From assembly GCF_006715305.1 (NCBI RefSeq), contig NZ_VFMY01000001.1, positions 992,001-1,056,000 of the forward strand: DNA of 64,000 nt, written 5' to 3'. Shown here in pieces: positions 44,522 through 53,023 of this stretch (its first letter is position 1; every line of letters begins with the position of its first letter). The position numbers were made by a program, and so were the translations under genes. The stretch is from Arthrobacter sp. SLBN-100 (lineage in GTDB: Bacteria; Actinomycetota; Actinomycetes; Actinomycetales; Micrococcaceae). Under the pieces are notes generated by a model. The model was given only the letters and a program-made list of their open reading frames with translations, was not told the origin of the DNA and did not search any database.

Positions 44522-45460
44522 TTAGCCCGGAGTCAGGATGAAGTCCCAGGGATCGCTGTTGGTGGTGCTGACCCGGATTTCCACATCATGGCCTTGGTCA
44601 GCGAGGACGTTGCCCAGTGCCGCTGCTGCGGCGGGCAGCCACAGCCACTCGCTGGCGAAATGCGAGACGTCCACCAGGTAGGGCCGGCCGTTCAATGCAG
44701 CTTCCCGGGCCTCGGAGGCAGGGTGGTGGCGCAGGTCCGCAGTGACGTAGACGTCTGCGTTGCTGGCGCGCACCTCGTTGAACAGGGAGTCCCCGGCACC
44801 GCCGCACACGGCAATCCGCCGCACCAGGCCGTCCTTGTCCCCCGACACGCGCACTCCCCCGGCCACCGAGGGCAGGATGCCGAAGACGCGGGCTGCGAAA
44901 TCACCCAGGGTCATGGCATCAGCCAGGTCCCCCACGCGGCCGATCCCTTCTTCCGGCAGACCGTTCGCAGCAAGAGTGAGCGGGGCGACGTCCTGCAGGC
45001 CCAGGGCGTCCGCGAGGACATCGGAGACACCTCCGACGGCGGAATCACCGTTCGTATGAACAGTCAGCAGGGCGGTGCCGGACTCGATGAGCCGGTGGAC
45101 GGCGCGACCCTTGGGAGTGGTGGCGGCCACTGTGGTGACACCCTTCAAGAGCAGCGGATGGTGGGTGATCAGGAGCTCGGCACCCCATGCCACAGCCTCG
45201 TCAATGACCTCGAGTGTGGGATCCACGGCAAACATGACGCGCGTGACCGGCGCCGAGGGGTGCCCTGCCACCAGCCCCACCTCGTCCCAGTTCTCTGCCA
45301 GGGACTCCGGCCACAGTTCCTCCACCGCCAGGAGCAGCTCGCCCAGCGTGGGAGCCTGGGGCTGCTCAGCCGCCGCCTCCTCGCCGGAAGGGGCGCCGCC
45401 GTCGTGATTTTCGCCGTCGTGTTTCTCCTGGCCGGTAACGTCGGTGTCCACAGGTTCCAT
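44522..45460 (-). CDS. Nif3-like dinuclear metal centre protein
   Basis: The 312-residue protein has the Nif3/DUF34 landmarks: ENWDEVGLVAGHPSAPVTRVMFAVDPTLEVIDEAV, LLITHHPLLLKGV (metal ligands), TVHTNGDSAVGGVSDVLADALGL and VYVTADLRHHPASEA...DVSHFASEW. Members form hexamers with two metal ions; some are linked to GTP cyclohydrolase-like activity. The first 37 residues are an acidic low-complexity extension that may not all be translated. It lies ahead of the zinc-ribbon gene on the same strand, as in other actinobacteria. Confidence 0.92.
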   Translation of the reverse strand: MEPVDTDVTGQEKHDGENHDGGAPSGEEAAAEQPQAPTLGELLLAVEELWPESLAENWDEVGLVAGHPSAPVTRVMFAVDPTLEVIDEAVAWGAELLITHHPLLLKGVTTVAATTPKGRAVHRLIESGTALLTVHTNGDSAVGGVSDVLADALGLQDVAPLTLAANGLPEEGIGRVGDLADAMTLGDFAARVFGILPSVAGGVRVSGDKDGLVRRIAVCGGAGDSLFNEVRASNADVYVTADLRHHPASEAREAALNGRPYLVDVSHFASEWLWLPAAAAALGNVLADQGHDVEIRVSTTNSDPWDFILTPG

Positions 45461-45561
45461 AGTCTTAGTTTTACCCCATCGCGCCGGCCGGGCAGCGCCT
45501 TTGATGCGTCGCTGCGGGATGGCCGGGGAATCATCCGGTGCCGCGAACCATTGAAGAGGTC

Positions 45562-46086
45562 ATGAAAACTTTTGTTTTAGGCGGAGGCTGCTTCTGGTGC
45601 CTCGACGCCGTCTACCAGAAGACCAAGGGCGTCAGCTCCGTAGTATCCGGCTACACCGGGGGCCACGATCCGAACCCGGACTACTACTCGGTCTGCAATG
45701 GCACCACCGGACATGCCGAGGTGGTGGCGGTGGCGTTCGACGAGGACATCATCCCGGCGGAGGTCATCCTGGACATGTTCTTCGCCCTGCATGACCCCAC
45801 AACCCTCAACCGCCAGGGCTACGACGTGGGGACGCAGTACCGCTCGTCCATGTTTTACGAAACCACCGAGGAGAAGATCCTGTTCGAGGAAGCCATCGAA
45901 CGGAACCAGGCCTTGTGGGCGAATCCCATCGTCACTGAAGTCAGCCGCCTCCCCCGGTTTTATATCGCCGAGGAATTCCACCAGGACTATTACGCCAAGC
46001 ACCCGGAGCAGGGGTACTGCCAGGTGATCATCAACCCCAAGCTCGCAAAGGCCAGGAAATATTACTCTGCATGGCTTAACGCTTAG
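45562..46086 (+). CDS. msrA: Peptide-methionine (S)-S-oxide reductase MsrA
   Basis: Repairs oxidised methionine. The catalytic motif GCFWC (Cys10, Cys13) follows MKTFVLGG. VVSGYTGGHDPNPDYYSVCNGTTGHAEVV and the C-terminal QGYCQVII cysteine are typical. I chose the ATG at 45562 (174 residues); a GTG at 45538 with better-spaced GGGGA would add eight residues. Confidence 0.95.
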   Translation: MKTFVLGGGCFWCLDAVYQKTKGVSSVVSGYTGGHDPNPDYYSVCNGTTGHAEVVAVAFDEDIIPAEVILDMFFALHDPTTLNRQGYDVGTQYRSSMFYETTEEKILFEEAIERNQALWANPIVTEVSRLPRFYIAEEFHQDYYAKHPEQGYCQVIINPKLAKARKYYSAWLNA

Positions 46087-46151
46087 CGGGTGTTACGTGG
46101 CCTCGTTAGGCTGACCTCAGTATTCACCCCTGACGAGATAGGCGTATCTAC

Positions 46152-47087
46152 ATGGCACGGATTTATGACGATGTGACCCAGCTGGTGGGCGGTACGCCGC
46201 TCGTTAAGCTCAACCGGCTCAGCGAGGGGCTGGATGCAACGGTTGCCGTCAAGCTCGAGTTCTACAACCCGGCCAACAGCGTGAAGGACCGCATCGGCGT
46301 GGCCATCGTGGACGCGGCGGAGAAGTCCGGTGCCCTGAAGCCTGGCGGAACCATCGTGGAAGGCACCTCCGGCAACACGGGCATCGCCCTGGCCATGGTG
46401 GGCGCTGCCCGCGGCTACAAGGTCATCCTGACCATGCCGGAGACCATGTCCACCGAGCGCCGGGTCATGCTGCGCGCCTTTGGAGCCGAGATTGTGCTGA
46501 CCCCGGGTTCGGAGGGCATGCGCGGCGCCGTTGAGAAGGCCCAGGAAATTGTGGCCAACACCGAGAACTCCATCTGGGCGCAGCAGTTCGCCAACGAGGC
46601 CAACCCGGAGATCCACCGCACCACCACGGCCGAGGAAATCTGGACCGATACCGACGGCAAGGTGGACATCTTCGTCGCAGGTATCGGCACCGGCGGCACT
46701 GTCACCGGCGTCGGCCAGGTCCTGAAGGAACGCAAGCCCGGCGTGCAGATCGTCGCCATCGAGCCCAAGGACTCCGCCATCCTCAACGGCGGCGCACCCG
46801 GCCCGCACAAGATCCAGGGCATCGGCGCCAACTTCGTCCCCGAAATCCTGGACACCAACGTCTACGACGAAGTCCTGGACGCCACCCTTGAGGACTCTGT
46901 CCGCGTAGCCCGGGAACTGGGCGTCAAGGAAGGCATCCTGGGCGGCATCTCCTCCGGCGCCATCGTGTGGGGCGCCCTCGAACTGGCGAAGCGCCCCGAG
47001 AACGCGGGCAAGCTGATCGTGGCCGTGGTCTGCGACTTCGGCGAGCGTTACATCTCCACGGTGCTCTATGACGACATCCGCGGCTGA
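46152..47087 (+). CDS. cysK: Cysteine synthase A (O-acetylserine sulfhydrylase)
   Basis: PLP enzyme that joins sulfide to O-acetylserine. PLP-binding Lys45 is in [11 protein letters not shown], the substrate loop is [11 protein letters not shown], and the cofactor-phosphate loop is [10 protein letters not shown]. 311 residues is typical. The serine acetyltransferase gene follows 40 bases later, so the two final steps of cysteine synthesis are clustered and probably co-transcribed. Confidence 0.98.
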   Translation: MARIYDDVTQLVGGTPLVKLNRLSEGLDATVAVKLEFYNPANSVKDRIGVAIVDAAEKSGALKPGGTIVEGTSGNTGIALAMVGAARGYKVILTMPETMSTERRVMLRAFGAEIVLTPGSEGMRGAVEKAQEIVANTENSIWAQQFANEANPEIHRTTTAEEIWTDTDGKVDIFVAGIGTGGTVTGVGQVLKERKPGVQIVAIEPKDSAILNGGAPGPHKIQGIGANFVPEILDTNVYDEVLDATLEDSVRVARELGVKEGILGGISSGAIVWGALELAKRPENAGKLIVAVVCDFGERYISTVLYDDIRG

Positions 47088-47127
47088 TTAGAACCACCCT
47101 CCGACCGTTTCCTGTAGAAAGAACTTT

Positions 47128-47712
47128 GTGGGCTTTTTCGCAAGACTGAAGGAAGACCTCGACGCCGCCCGGTCCCACGACCCGGCGGCGCGAGGTTCTT
47201 TTGAGAACTTTTTCGCCTACTCCGGCCTGCATGCCATCTGGATCCACCGTCTGACCCACAGGCTGTGGCAGACACCAAGCCTGCGGTTTCCGGCACGGCT
47301 GCTCTCCCAGCTCGGCCGGTCCTGGACCGGCATCGAAATCCATCCGGGTGCCACGATCGGCCGCAGGTTCTTCATCGACCACGGCATGGGTGTGGTCATC
47401 GGTGAGACGGCCGAGATCGGCGAAGACGTGATGATCTACCACGGCGTCACCCTCGGTGGACGCTCGCTGGCGCGGATCAAACGCCATCCCACTATCGAGG
47501 ACCGGGTGACTATCGGCGCCGGTGCCAAAATCCTCGGCCCCATCACCATCGGCCGCGACAGTGCCGTGGGCGCCAATGCCGTGGTGGTCAAGGATGCACC
47601 ACCGGAATCAATCGTTACGGGCGTGCCCGCCAAATGGCGCCACCGGGACGCCCAGCGGGAAACCAAGCCCGCGGTGGACCCGGCTGAATACGACATCGAA
47701 TACCGGATCTGA
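47128..47712 (+). CDS. cysE: Serine O-acetyltransferase
   Basis: Makes O-acetylserine for CysK. The short 194-residue (EpsC-like) form starts with GTG. It has the left-handed beta-helix hexapeptide repeats: [44 protein letters not shown]. The C-terminal ...[11 protein letters not shown] ends in Ile, the residue used by SAT tails to bind CysK. Confidence 0.96.
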   Translation: MGFFARLKEDLDAARSHDPAARGSFENFFAYSGLHAIWIHRLTHRLWQTPSLRFPARLLSQLGRSWTGIEIHPGATIGRRFFIDHGMGVVIGETAEIGEDVMIYHGVTLGGRSLARIKRHPTIEDRVTIGAGAKILGPITIGRDSAVGANAVVVKDAPPESIVTGVPAKWRHRDAQRETKPAVDPAEYDIEYRI

Positions 47713-47761
47713 CAGTTCGCGGCGGCTTCACCGCTGCCTGGCCCGGCACAGCAGATAAGCC

Positions 47762-47805
47762 AACGGCCGGCGGTTCCCGGAGTGATCCGGGAACCGCCGG
47801 CCGTT
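47762..47805. terminator. Bidirectional terminator between cysE and gnd
   Basis: A 20-bp perfect stem (AACGGCCGGCGGTTCCCGGA and complement) with a GTGA loop lies between converging genes. Confidence 0.9.
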
Positions 47806-47824
47806 CGCTTGCCGCGGAGTGACG

Positions 47825-49261
47825 TTAGTGCGTGTCCACTGCCTCGATCTCGGACTTGTCCTCGCCCCAAAGGGTGTGGAAAGTTCCCTCGGCGTCAACA
47901 CGGCCGTAGGTGTGGGCGCCGAAAAGGTCACGCTGGCCCTGGATCAGGGCGGCAGCCACGCGCTTGCGCCGCAGGCCGTCATAGTAGGCCAGCGACGAGG
48001 AGAACACCGGCACCGGGATACCCAGCTGCACAGCGGTGGCCACCACGCGGCGCCAGGCCGGAACGGCTTCGGCGATGGCCGCGGTGAAGGCCGGCGCGAA
48101 CAGCAGGTTGGCGGGCTTCTCGTCTGCGGCGTAGGCCTTGGTGATGTCCTTGAGCAGCTCGGCGCGGATGATGCAGCCGGCCCGCCACAGCGAAGCGATC
48201 TCGTCCAGCTTCAGGTCCCAGCCGTATTCCTTGGCCGCGGACGTCAGCATGTCCAGGCCCTGGGCGTAGGAAACCAGCTTGGAGGCGTAGAGTGCCTGCC
48301 GGACGTCCTCGACGAAGGTCTCCGGGATTTCCACCGAAGCCTCGTTGCCGGCCAGAAGCTCCTGGCCCAGCTTGCGCTGGCCTGCCTGGGAAGAAAGCGC
48401 CCGGGCGAACACGGATTCGGCGATGCCGGAGACCGGGGAGCCCAGTTCCAGTGCGGAGATGACCGTCCAGCGGCCGGTGCCCTTCTGGCCGGCGGCGTCC
48501 ACCACGACGTCGACGAACGGCTTGCCCGTCTTGGCGTCAACGTGGCCCAGGACCTCTGCCGAGATTTCGATCAGGAAGGAGGAAAGCTCGCCCTGGTTCC
48601 ACTCGGTGAAGATCTTGGACTGCTCGGCCGGCTCGATGCCAGCACCGGAGCGCAGCAGGTCGAAGGCTTCGCCGATGACCTGCATGTCGGCGTATTCGAT
48701 GCCGTTGTGGACCATCTTCACGAAGTGGCCGGCGCCGTCGGTTCCCACCCATGCGCAGCACGGTTCGCCGTCCACCTTGGCGGAGATCTTTTCCAGCAGC
48801 GGGCCGAGTGCCTTGTAGGACTCCTTGGAACCGCCGGGCATGATGGAGGGGCCGTTCAGGGCGCCTTCTTCGCCGCCGGATACGCCAACGCCCACGAAGT
48901 GCAGGTCCTTCTTGGCCAGCGCCGCTTCCCGGCGGCGGGTGTCCTCATAGTGGGAGTTGCCGGCATCGATGATGATGTCGCCGGCTTCCAGCAGCGGCTC
49001 CAGCTGTTCGATGACGGAGTCAACGGGCTTGCCTGCTTTGACCATGATCAGCACGCGGCGCGGCTTCTCCAGCGAGTCGACCAGTTCCTGCAGGGTTTCG
49101 GTGCGGACGAAGTCACCTTCGGAGCCGTACCGTTCGAGCAGCGCGTCGGTTTTCTCCACGGACCTGTTGTGCAGTGCGACCGTGAAGCCGTTCCGCGCGA
49201 GGTTGCGGGCCAGGTTGGCACCCATCACCGCAAGGCCGGTGACACCGATGTGTGCAGACAT
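47825..49261 (-). CDS. gnd: 6-phosphogluconate dehydrogenase (NADP-dependent, decarboxylating)
   Basis: Oxidative pentose phosphate enzyme making ribulose 5-phosphate. The ATG at 49261 follows GGAG. The NADP motif GLAVMGANLARN, the GVGVSGGEEGALNGPSIMPGG loop and HFVKMVHNGIEYADMQ with the catalytic lysine are all present. 478 residues is the usual length of the homodimeric long form. Divergent from a GntR regulator, which may respond to gluconate. Confidence 0.97.
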   Translation of the reverse strand: MSAHIGVTGLAVMGANLARNLARNGFTVALHNRSVEKTDALLERYGSEGDFVRTETLQELVDSLEKPRRVLIMVKAGKPVDSVIEQLEPLLEAGDIIIDAGNSHYEDTRRREAALAKKDLHFVGVGVSGGEEGALNGPSIMPGGSKESYKALGPLLEKISAKVDGEPCCAWVGTDGAGHFVKMVHNGIEYADMQVIGEAFDLLRSGAGIEPAEQSKIFTEWNQGELSSFLIEISAEVLGHVDAKTGKPFVDVVVDAAGQKGTGRWTVISALELGSPVSGIAESVFARALSSQAGQRKLGQELLAGNEASVEIPETFVEDVRQALYASKLVSYAQGLDMLTSAAKEYGWDLKLDEIASLWRAGCIIRAELLKDITKAYAADEKPANLLFAPAFTAAIAEAVPAWRRVVATAVQLGIPVPVFSSSLAYYDGLRRKRVAAALIQGQRDLFGAHTYGRVDAEGTFHTLWGEDKSEIEAVDTH

Positions 49262-49393
49262 CAAAACTCCAATTTCGTATGTGCGATGGATGTGCAACGG
49301 CTCCCTTGCGCGGAAGCACGGTTGCAGACCGAGGGTCTGAATAAAGCATATATATTCGGGCGGTCACAGAAAAGTAACGCCCACCTATTGGAA

Positions 49394-49426
49394 CCTTTTG
49401 TGTCACTGCCCGTCCAGCACAAAAGG
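49394..49426. promoter_or_regulatory. Inverted repeat CCTTTTGTG-N15-CACAAAAGG between gnd and gntR
   Basis: Perfect 9-bp arms separated by 15 bases lie in the 200-base divergent region, 36 bases upstream of the gntR-type gene. The centre spacing of about 24 bases suggests two regulator half-sites roughly two helical turns apart. Candidate operator for the GntR protein itself (inference). Confidence 0.5.
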
Positions 49427-49461
49427 CATTCCGGGTATGTGGTCCCACTAGGCTTAGAACC

Positions 49462-50187
49462 ATGACCACCAGCCTGCACCACCGTGCCATCGAGAATCTT
49501 GGCACCCGCATTGTCTCGGGCAACCTGCCCGTTGGCCACGTGATGCTGGCGGAGCAATTGGAGGACGAACTGAAGGTTTCGCGGTCGGTCATCCGTGAAG
49601 CAGTCCGCGTCCTGCAGTCCCTCGGCCTGGTGGAAACCACCAAACGGGTGGGCATCCGGGTGCTGCCGCCCAGCCGCTGGAACCCTTTCGACCCGCAGGT
49701 CATCCGGTGGCGCCTGGCCAGCGACGCCCGCGGAGCACAGCTGCGCTCACTGGCAGAGCTGCGTGCCGCCGTCGAACCCGCTGCAGCCGAACTCGCGGCA
49801 CAGAACGCGCCGGCCCCGCTCCGCCTAGAGCTGGTGGATGTGGCCTATGCAATGCGCGACGCAGGGCACAACGGTGAGGTGCCACGCTTCCTGGAGTTGG
49901 ATATCCAGTTCCATTCCCTGTTGCTCTCCGGTTCCGGCAATGAGATGTTCGCCAACCTGATGGGACAAGTTGCTGAGACCCTGACGGGACGCACCGTCCA
50001 CGGCCTGATGCCGGACCATCCCCACGAGGCCGCCCTTCAATGGCACGTGGACGTCGCAGAGGCTATTTCCCGGGGCGACGGCAGAGCGGCACGGGACGCG
50101 TCGGACCGGATCATGCGCCGGACCATGTCCCAGATGTCGGATACGTGGACGCAGCAGCCGCGGGTATTTATCCCGGTCCGCCGCTGA
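49462..50187 (+). CDS. FadR/GntR family regulator, likely gluconate-responsive
   Basis: The 241-residue protein has an N-terminal GntR winged helix (RIVSGNLPVGHVMLAEQLEDELKVSRSVIREAVRVLQSLGLVETTKRVGIRV) and an FCD effector domain with the metal-binding acidic/His pattern (ELDIQFHSLLLSGSGNEMF...HVDVAEAI). Its position between gnd and an idonate/gluconate catabolic operon matches GntR1/2 of Corynebacterium, which control gnd and gluconate genes. The effector is inferred to be gluconate or idonate. Confidence 0.9.
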   Translation: MTTSLHHRAIENLGTRIVSGNLPVGHVMLAEQLEDELKVSRSVIREAVRVLQSLGLVETTKRVGIRVLPPSRWNPFDPQVIRWRLASDARGAQLRSLAELRAAVEPAAAELAAQNAPAPLRLELVDVAYAMRDAGHNGEVPRFLELDIQFHSLLLSGSGNEMFANLMGQVAETLTGRTVHGLMPDHPHEAALQWHVDVAEAISRGDGRAARDASDRIMRRTMSQMSDTWTQQPRVFIPVRR

Positions 50188-50199
50188 CGCCAATGCCAG

Positions 50200-51255
50200 T
50201 CAGGACGTGAAGCTCAGGAGTACTTTTCCGGATTCTGCGGAGTTCCGGGCCACGGCGAACGCCTGGAGTGCCTCCCCAACAGGGTATTCGTGCGTGATGA
50301 CGGGCTCGATGTGGAGTGAGCTGTCGGCGAGGGCGGCGATGACGGCGTCGATCTCGTCGTTGAACCGGAACGAACCCTTGAGCTCGAGTTCCCGGGTGAT
50401 GGCAAGGGAGATCAGCACCGGCTGCGGTCCGGTGGGCAGCAGCCCCACCATCACCACAGTGCCGCCGCGGGTCGCGCCCTGGATGGCAGAGGCCAATCCG
50501 TGGTGGTTGCCGGAGGATTCAATCACGACGTCGGCCTCCACCGCGGCGATCGCCGCAGCATCGCCGGCGGTGATCACCTGGTCCGCTCCCACGGCCTGGG
50601 CGATTTCCAGCGGCTTGGCATGCATGTCGACGGCGGTGATCCGGCGTGCGCCGGCCCGCTTCAGCACGGCGACGGCAAGGGCACCGATGGGGCCGCTGCC
50701 GATCACCAGCGCGGACTTGCCGGCCACGTCCCCGGCCCTCGCCACCGCGTGCCACGCCACGGAAGCGGGCTCGATCAGGGCGGCGGTGCGAAGGTCAATG
50801 GTGTCCGGCAGTGTCCGGAGCATCCGGGTGGGCAGGTTGACGTACCGGCTGAACGCACCGTCCTTGTGCGGGAACCGGGCCGCGCTGCCCAGGTAGGTGC
50901 AGCCCGGGGACAGGTTGGGCCGGTCCGCAGGGTACCGGGCAGCGCCAGGACCTGGTGTGGCCGGGTGGACCGCCACCGGGGTGCCGGCTGCAGGGCCGGT
51001 TCCATCAGCGGCCGCACGGACCACGGTCCCGGAAATCTCATGCCCCAGGACCAGCGGCGCCTTCAGGATGGATTCGCCGGCGGCACCGTGGAGCCAGTAA
51101 TGCAGGTCCGAACCGCAGATCCCGCCATAGCGCACCTCGATCACAGCCTCATCCGAAGCCGGTGCGGCAAGGGGCAGTTCGTCGATCCGCAGGTCCCCGG
51201 CCGCATGGGCCACCACCGCCGGGCCGGAAATGGGGAGTGCCGTATCCAGTGTCAT
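50200..51255 (-). CDS. idnD: Zinc-type alcohol dehydrogenase, probably L-idonate 5-dehydrogenase
   Basis: The 351-residue medium-chain dehydrogenase has the catalytic-zinc region (GGICGSDLHYWLHG...LGHEISG) and a Rossmann motif (VIGSGPIGALAVAV). The short insert GCTYLGSAARFPHKDGAFSRYVNLP is like IdnD and sorbitol dehydrogenases. The reaction would convert L-idonate to 5-ketogluconate. The ATG overlaps the idnO-like stop by one base. Confidence 0.88.
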   Translation of the reverse strand: MTLDTALPISGPAVVAHAAGDLRIDELPLAAPASDEAVIEVRYGGICGSDLHYWLHGAAGESILKAPLVLGHEISGTVVRAAADGTGPAAGTPVAVHPATPGPGAARYPADRPNLSPGCTYLGSAARFPHKDGAFSRYVNLPTRMLRTLPDTIDLRTAALIEPASVAWHAVARAGDVAGKSALVIGSGPIGALAVAVLKRAGARRITAVDMHAKPLEIAQAVGADQVITAGDAAAIAAVEADVVIESSGNHHGLASAIQGATRGGTVVMVGLLPTGPQPVLISLAITRELELKGSFRFNDEIDAVIAALADSSLHIEPVITHEYPVGEALQAFAVARNSAESGKVLLSFTS

Positions 51256-52025
51256 CAGACCACCACCGTCATTCCGCCATCAATAAAAATCGTCTGCCCG
51301 TTCACGAAGTCAGACCCGCTGGAGGCCAGCCACACCGCAGGCCCGGCCAGGTCCTGCACCGTCCCCCACCGGTTCGCCGGCGTCCGCCCCAGGATCCAGG
51401 AATTGAACTGCTCATCGTCCACCAGGTTCTGCGTCATCTCGGTATGGATATACCCCGGCGCGATCCCGTTGATTTGCAGCCCGGACGCCGCCCACTCCGC
51501 CGTCATGGCGCGCGTCAGGTTCCGCAGCCCGCCCTTCGCCGCAACGTAGGGCGCGATCGTGGGCCGGGCGAGGTCCGTCTGCACCGAGCAGATGTTGATG
51601 ATCTTCCCGTGCCCGCGCGGAATCATGAACCGGGCCGCCTCCCGGCCCACCAGGAACGCGCTGGTCAGGTCCGTGGAGATCACCCGCTCCCAGTCCTTCA
51701 CGTCCAGGTCCAGCATCGGCACCCGGTGCTGGATACCCGCATTGTTCACCAGGATCTCCAGCGGGCCCACGTTCTCTTCCACCCAGGCGACCCCGCGCGC
51801 CGCCTCGGCGTCGCTCGTCACGTCAAACGCGACACTGTGCACCCGGCCGGGCGCGAAGTCCGCGGCCATCGCGGCCGCGGCCTCCTTCAGCCGCCCGCCA
51901 TTGATACCGTTCAACACCACTGTTGCCCCCGCGTCGGCCAACGCCCGGGCCAGCGCGTTGCCGATACCCCGGCTCGAACCCGTCACCAACGCAACCCGGC
52001 CGGTCAGGTCAAAAAGAGAACTCAT
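51255..52025 (-). CDS. idnO: SDR family protein, probably gluconate 5-dehydrogenase
   Basis: Classical short-chain dehydrogenase of 256 residues. NADP motif TGSSRGIGNALA, then NNAGIQHR, the Ser-Tyr-Lys site (NICSVQTDLARPTIAPYVAAKGG, Tyr-x-x-x-Lys as YVAAK), and APGYIHTEMT match IdnO-type gluconate 5-dehydrogenases. It would reduce 5-ketogluconate to gluconate. Sits between a beta-hydroxyacid dehydrogenase gene (ATGA overlap) and idnD. Confidence 0.9.
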   Translation of the reverse strand: MSSLFDLTGRVALVTGSSRGIGNALARALADAGATVVLNGINGGRLKEAAAAMAADFAPGRVHSVAFDVTSDAEAARGVAWVEENVGPLEILVNNAGIQHRVPMLDLDVKDWERVISTDLTSAFLVGREAARFMIPRGHGKIINICSVQTDLARPTIAPYVAAKGGLRNLTRAMTAEWAASGLQINGIAPGYIHTEMTQNLVDDEQFNSWILGRTPANRWGTVQDLAGPAVWLASSGSDFVNGQTIFIDGGMTVVV

Positions 52026-52948
52026 GGATGTACTGTTCCTTCCGCCGCTTGCGCGGCTGTATGGCTGAGTTGGAAGATCGCCTGGCGCACCACGGCGAGG
52101 TCCTGGTCGCCGAGGCCCTGGCGCTTCAGTTCTGCATAAAGTTCGACGCCGGCTTCCGCCATGGGAACTGCCGTTCCGGAAACGCGGGCTGCTTCCAGGA
52201 CAAAGGAGAGGTCCTTGTGCATGAATTTTGCGGGCCCGGTGGCAGTGTAATCCTTGCTGGCCAGCCGGGGGCCCACGATGTCGAGCACCCGGCTGCCGGC
52301 AAGGCCTCCCCGCAGCACTTTGAAGAGCTCAGCCGGGTCCAGCCCGGAGCGCTCGGCGAGCTCGGCGGCTTCGGCGAGCGCCGCCGTCGTGGTTCCTACC
52401 ACAAGCTGGTTGCAGGCCTTGGCAAGGGACCCTGCCCCCAGTGGGCCCAAATGCCGCACGGTGGTGCCCATGGAGCGCAGCAGTGGCCCGGCACGCAGGA
52501 AGGCGTCTCCGTCCCCGCCGGCCATGATGGCGAGGGTCCCGTCCATAGCGCCCTGGGTTCCTCCGCTGACCGGAGCGTCTACTACCTGCGCATTGCCAAG
52601 ACTCAGCGCCGCGATGCGCCGGCCGAATTCCTTCACTCCTGTGGGCGAGACGCTGCTCATCACCAGGACGATGGTGCCGGGTGCCGGCGGCTTGGCTTCC
52701 CAGCTGGAAAGCAACCCGGCGGCCGCCTCCTCGATATGGGCCAGGTCCGGCAGCATGAAGATGATGGCCGGGAGGTCGCGCATATCTGCAATCTGCTCCG
52801 CCCGCGCGCCGCCGAGCTTTTGCAGCTCAAGGACCGGGCCCGGCGACCTGTTCCAGCCTGTGACCTGCCATCCCTTGTTGACGGCGTTGGCCGCCATGGG
52901 CAGGCCCATCAGCCCCAGGCCCACGAAGCCCGCCCTTCTATCCTGCAT
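52022..52948 (-). CDS. NAD(P)-dependent beta-hydroxyacid dehydrogenase (3-hydroxyisobutyrate dehydrogenase family)
   Basis: The 308-residue protein has the N-terminal GLGLMGLPMAAN motif, the DAPVSGGTQGAMDGTLAIMAGG substrate loop and GAGSLAKACNQLVVGTT with the catalytic lysine. Family members oxidise 3-hydroxyacids such as 2-hydroxy-3-oxopropionate or glycerate derivatives. It is the first gene of an operon with idnO- and idnD-like genes, divergent from a D-2-hydroxyacid dehydrogenase across a 75-base region with an IclR-type site. Confidence 0.92.
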   Translation of the reverse strand: MQDRRAGFVGLGLMGLPMAANAVNKGWQVTGWNRSPGPVLELQKLGGARAEQIADMRDLPAIIFMLPDLAHIEEAAAGLLSSWEAKPPAPGTIVLVMSSVSPTGVKEFGRRIAALSLGNAQVVDAPVSGGTQGAMDGTLAIMAGGDGDAFLRAGPLLRSMGTTVRHLGPLGAGSLAKACNQLVVGTTTAALAEAAELAERSGLDPAELFKVLRGGLAGSRVLDIVGPRLASKDYTATGPAKFMHKDLSFVLEAARVSGTAVPMAEAGVELYAELKRQGLGDQDLAVVRQAIFQLSHTAAQAAEGTVHP

Positions 52949-53003
52949 TTGCCAGCCTTACATCGTCGTGTTCATCAAGAGAAGCGTTCAATATCCTAGC
53001 CCC

Positions 53004-53021
53004 TATTCAGTATGATGAACA
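53004..53021. promoter_or_regulatory. Inverted repeat TATTCA-N6-TGAACA (IclR-type site 1)
   Basis: TATTCAGTATGATGAACA has half-sites that match the palindrome upstream of the iclR-type gene (TGTTCA-N6-TGAACA) in 11 of 12 arm positions. It lies 56-73 bases upstream of the minus-strand operon and just before the hydroxyacid dehydrogenase start. Confidence 0.6.
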
Positions 53022-53023
53022 CC

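Noticed and set aside
46087..46151. Second iron-box-like sequence upstream of cysK (TTAGGCTGACCT)
   Set aside because: Only the left half resembles the consensus; no symmetry in the right half.
47819..49465. Plus-strand open frame opposite gnd
   Set aside because: Shadow of gnd; no supporting start or domain.
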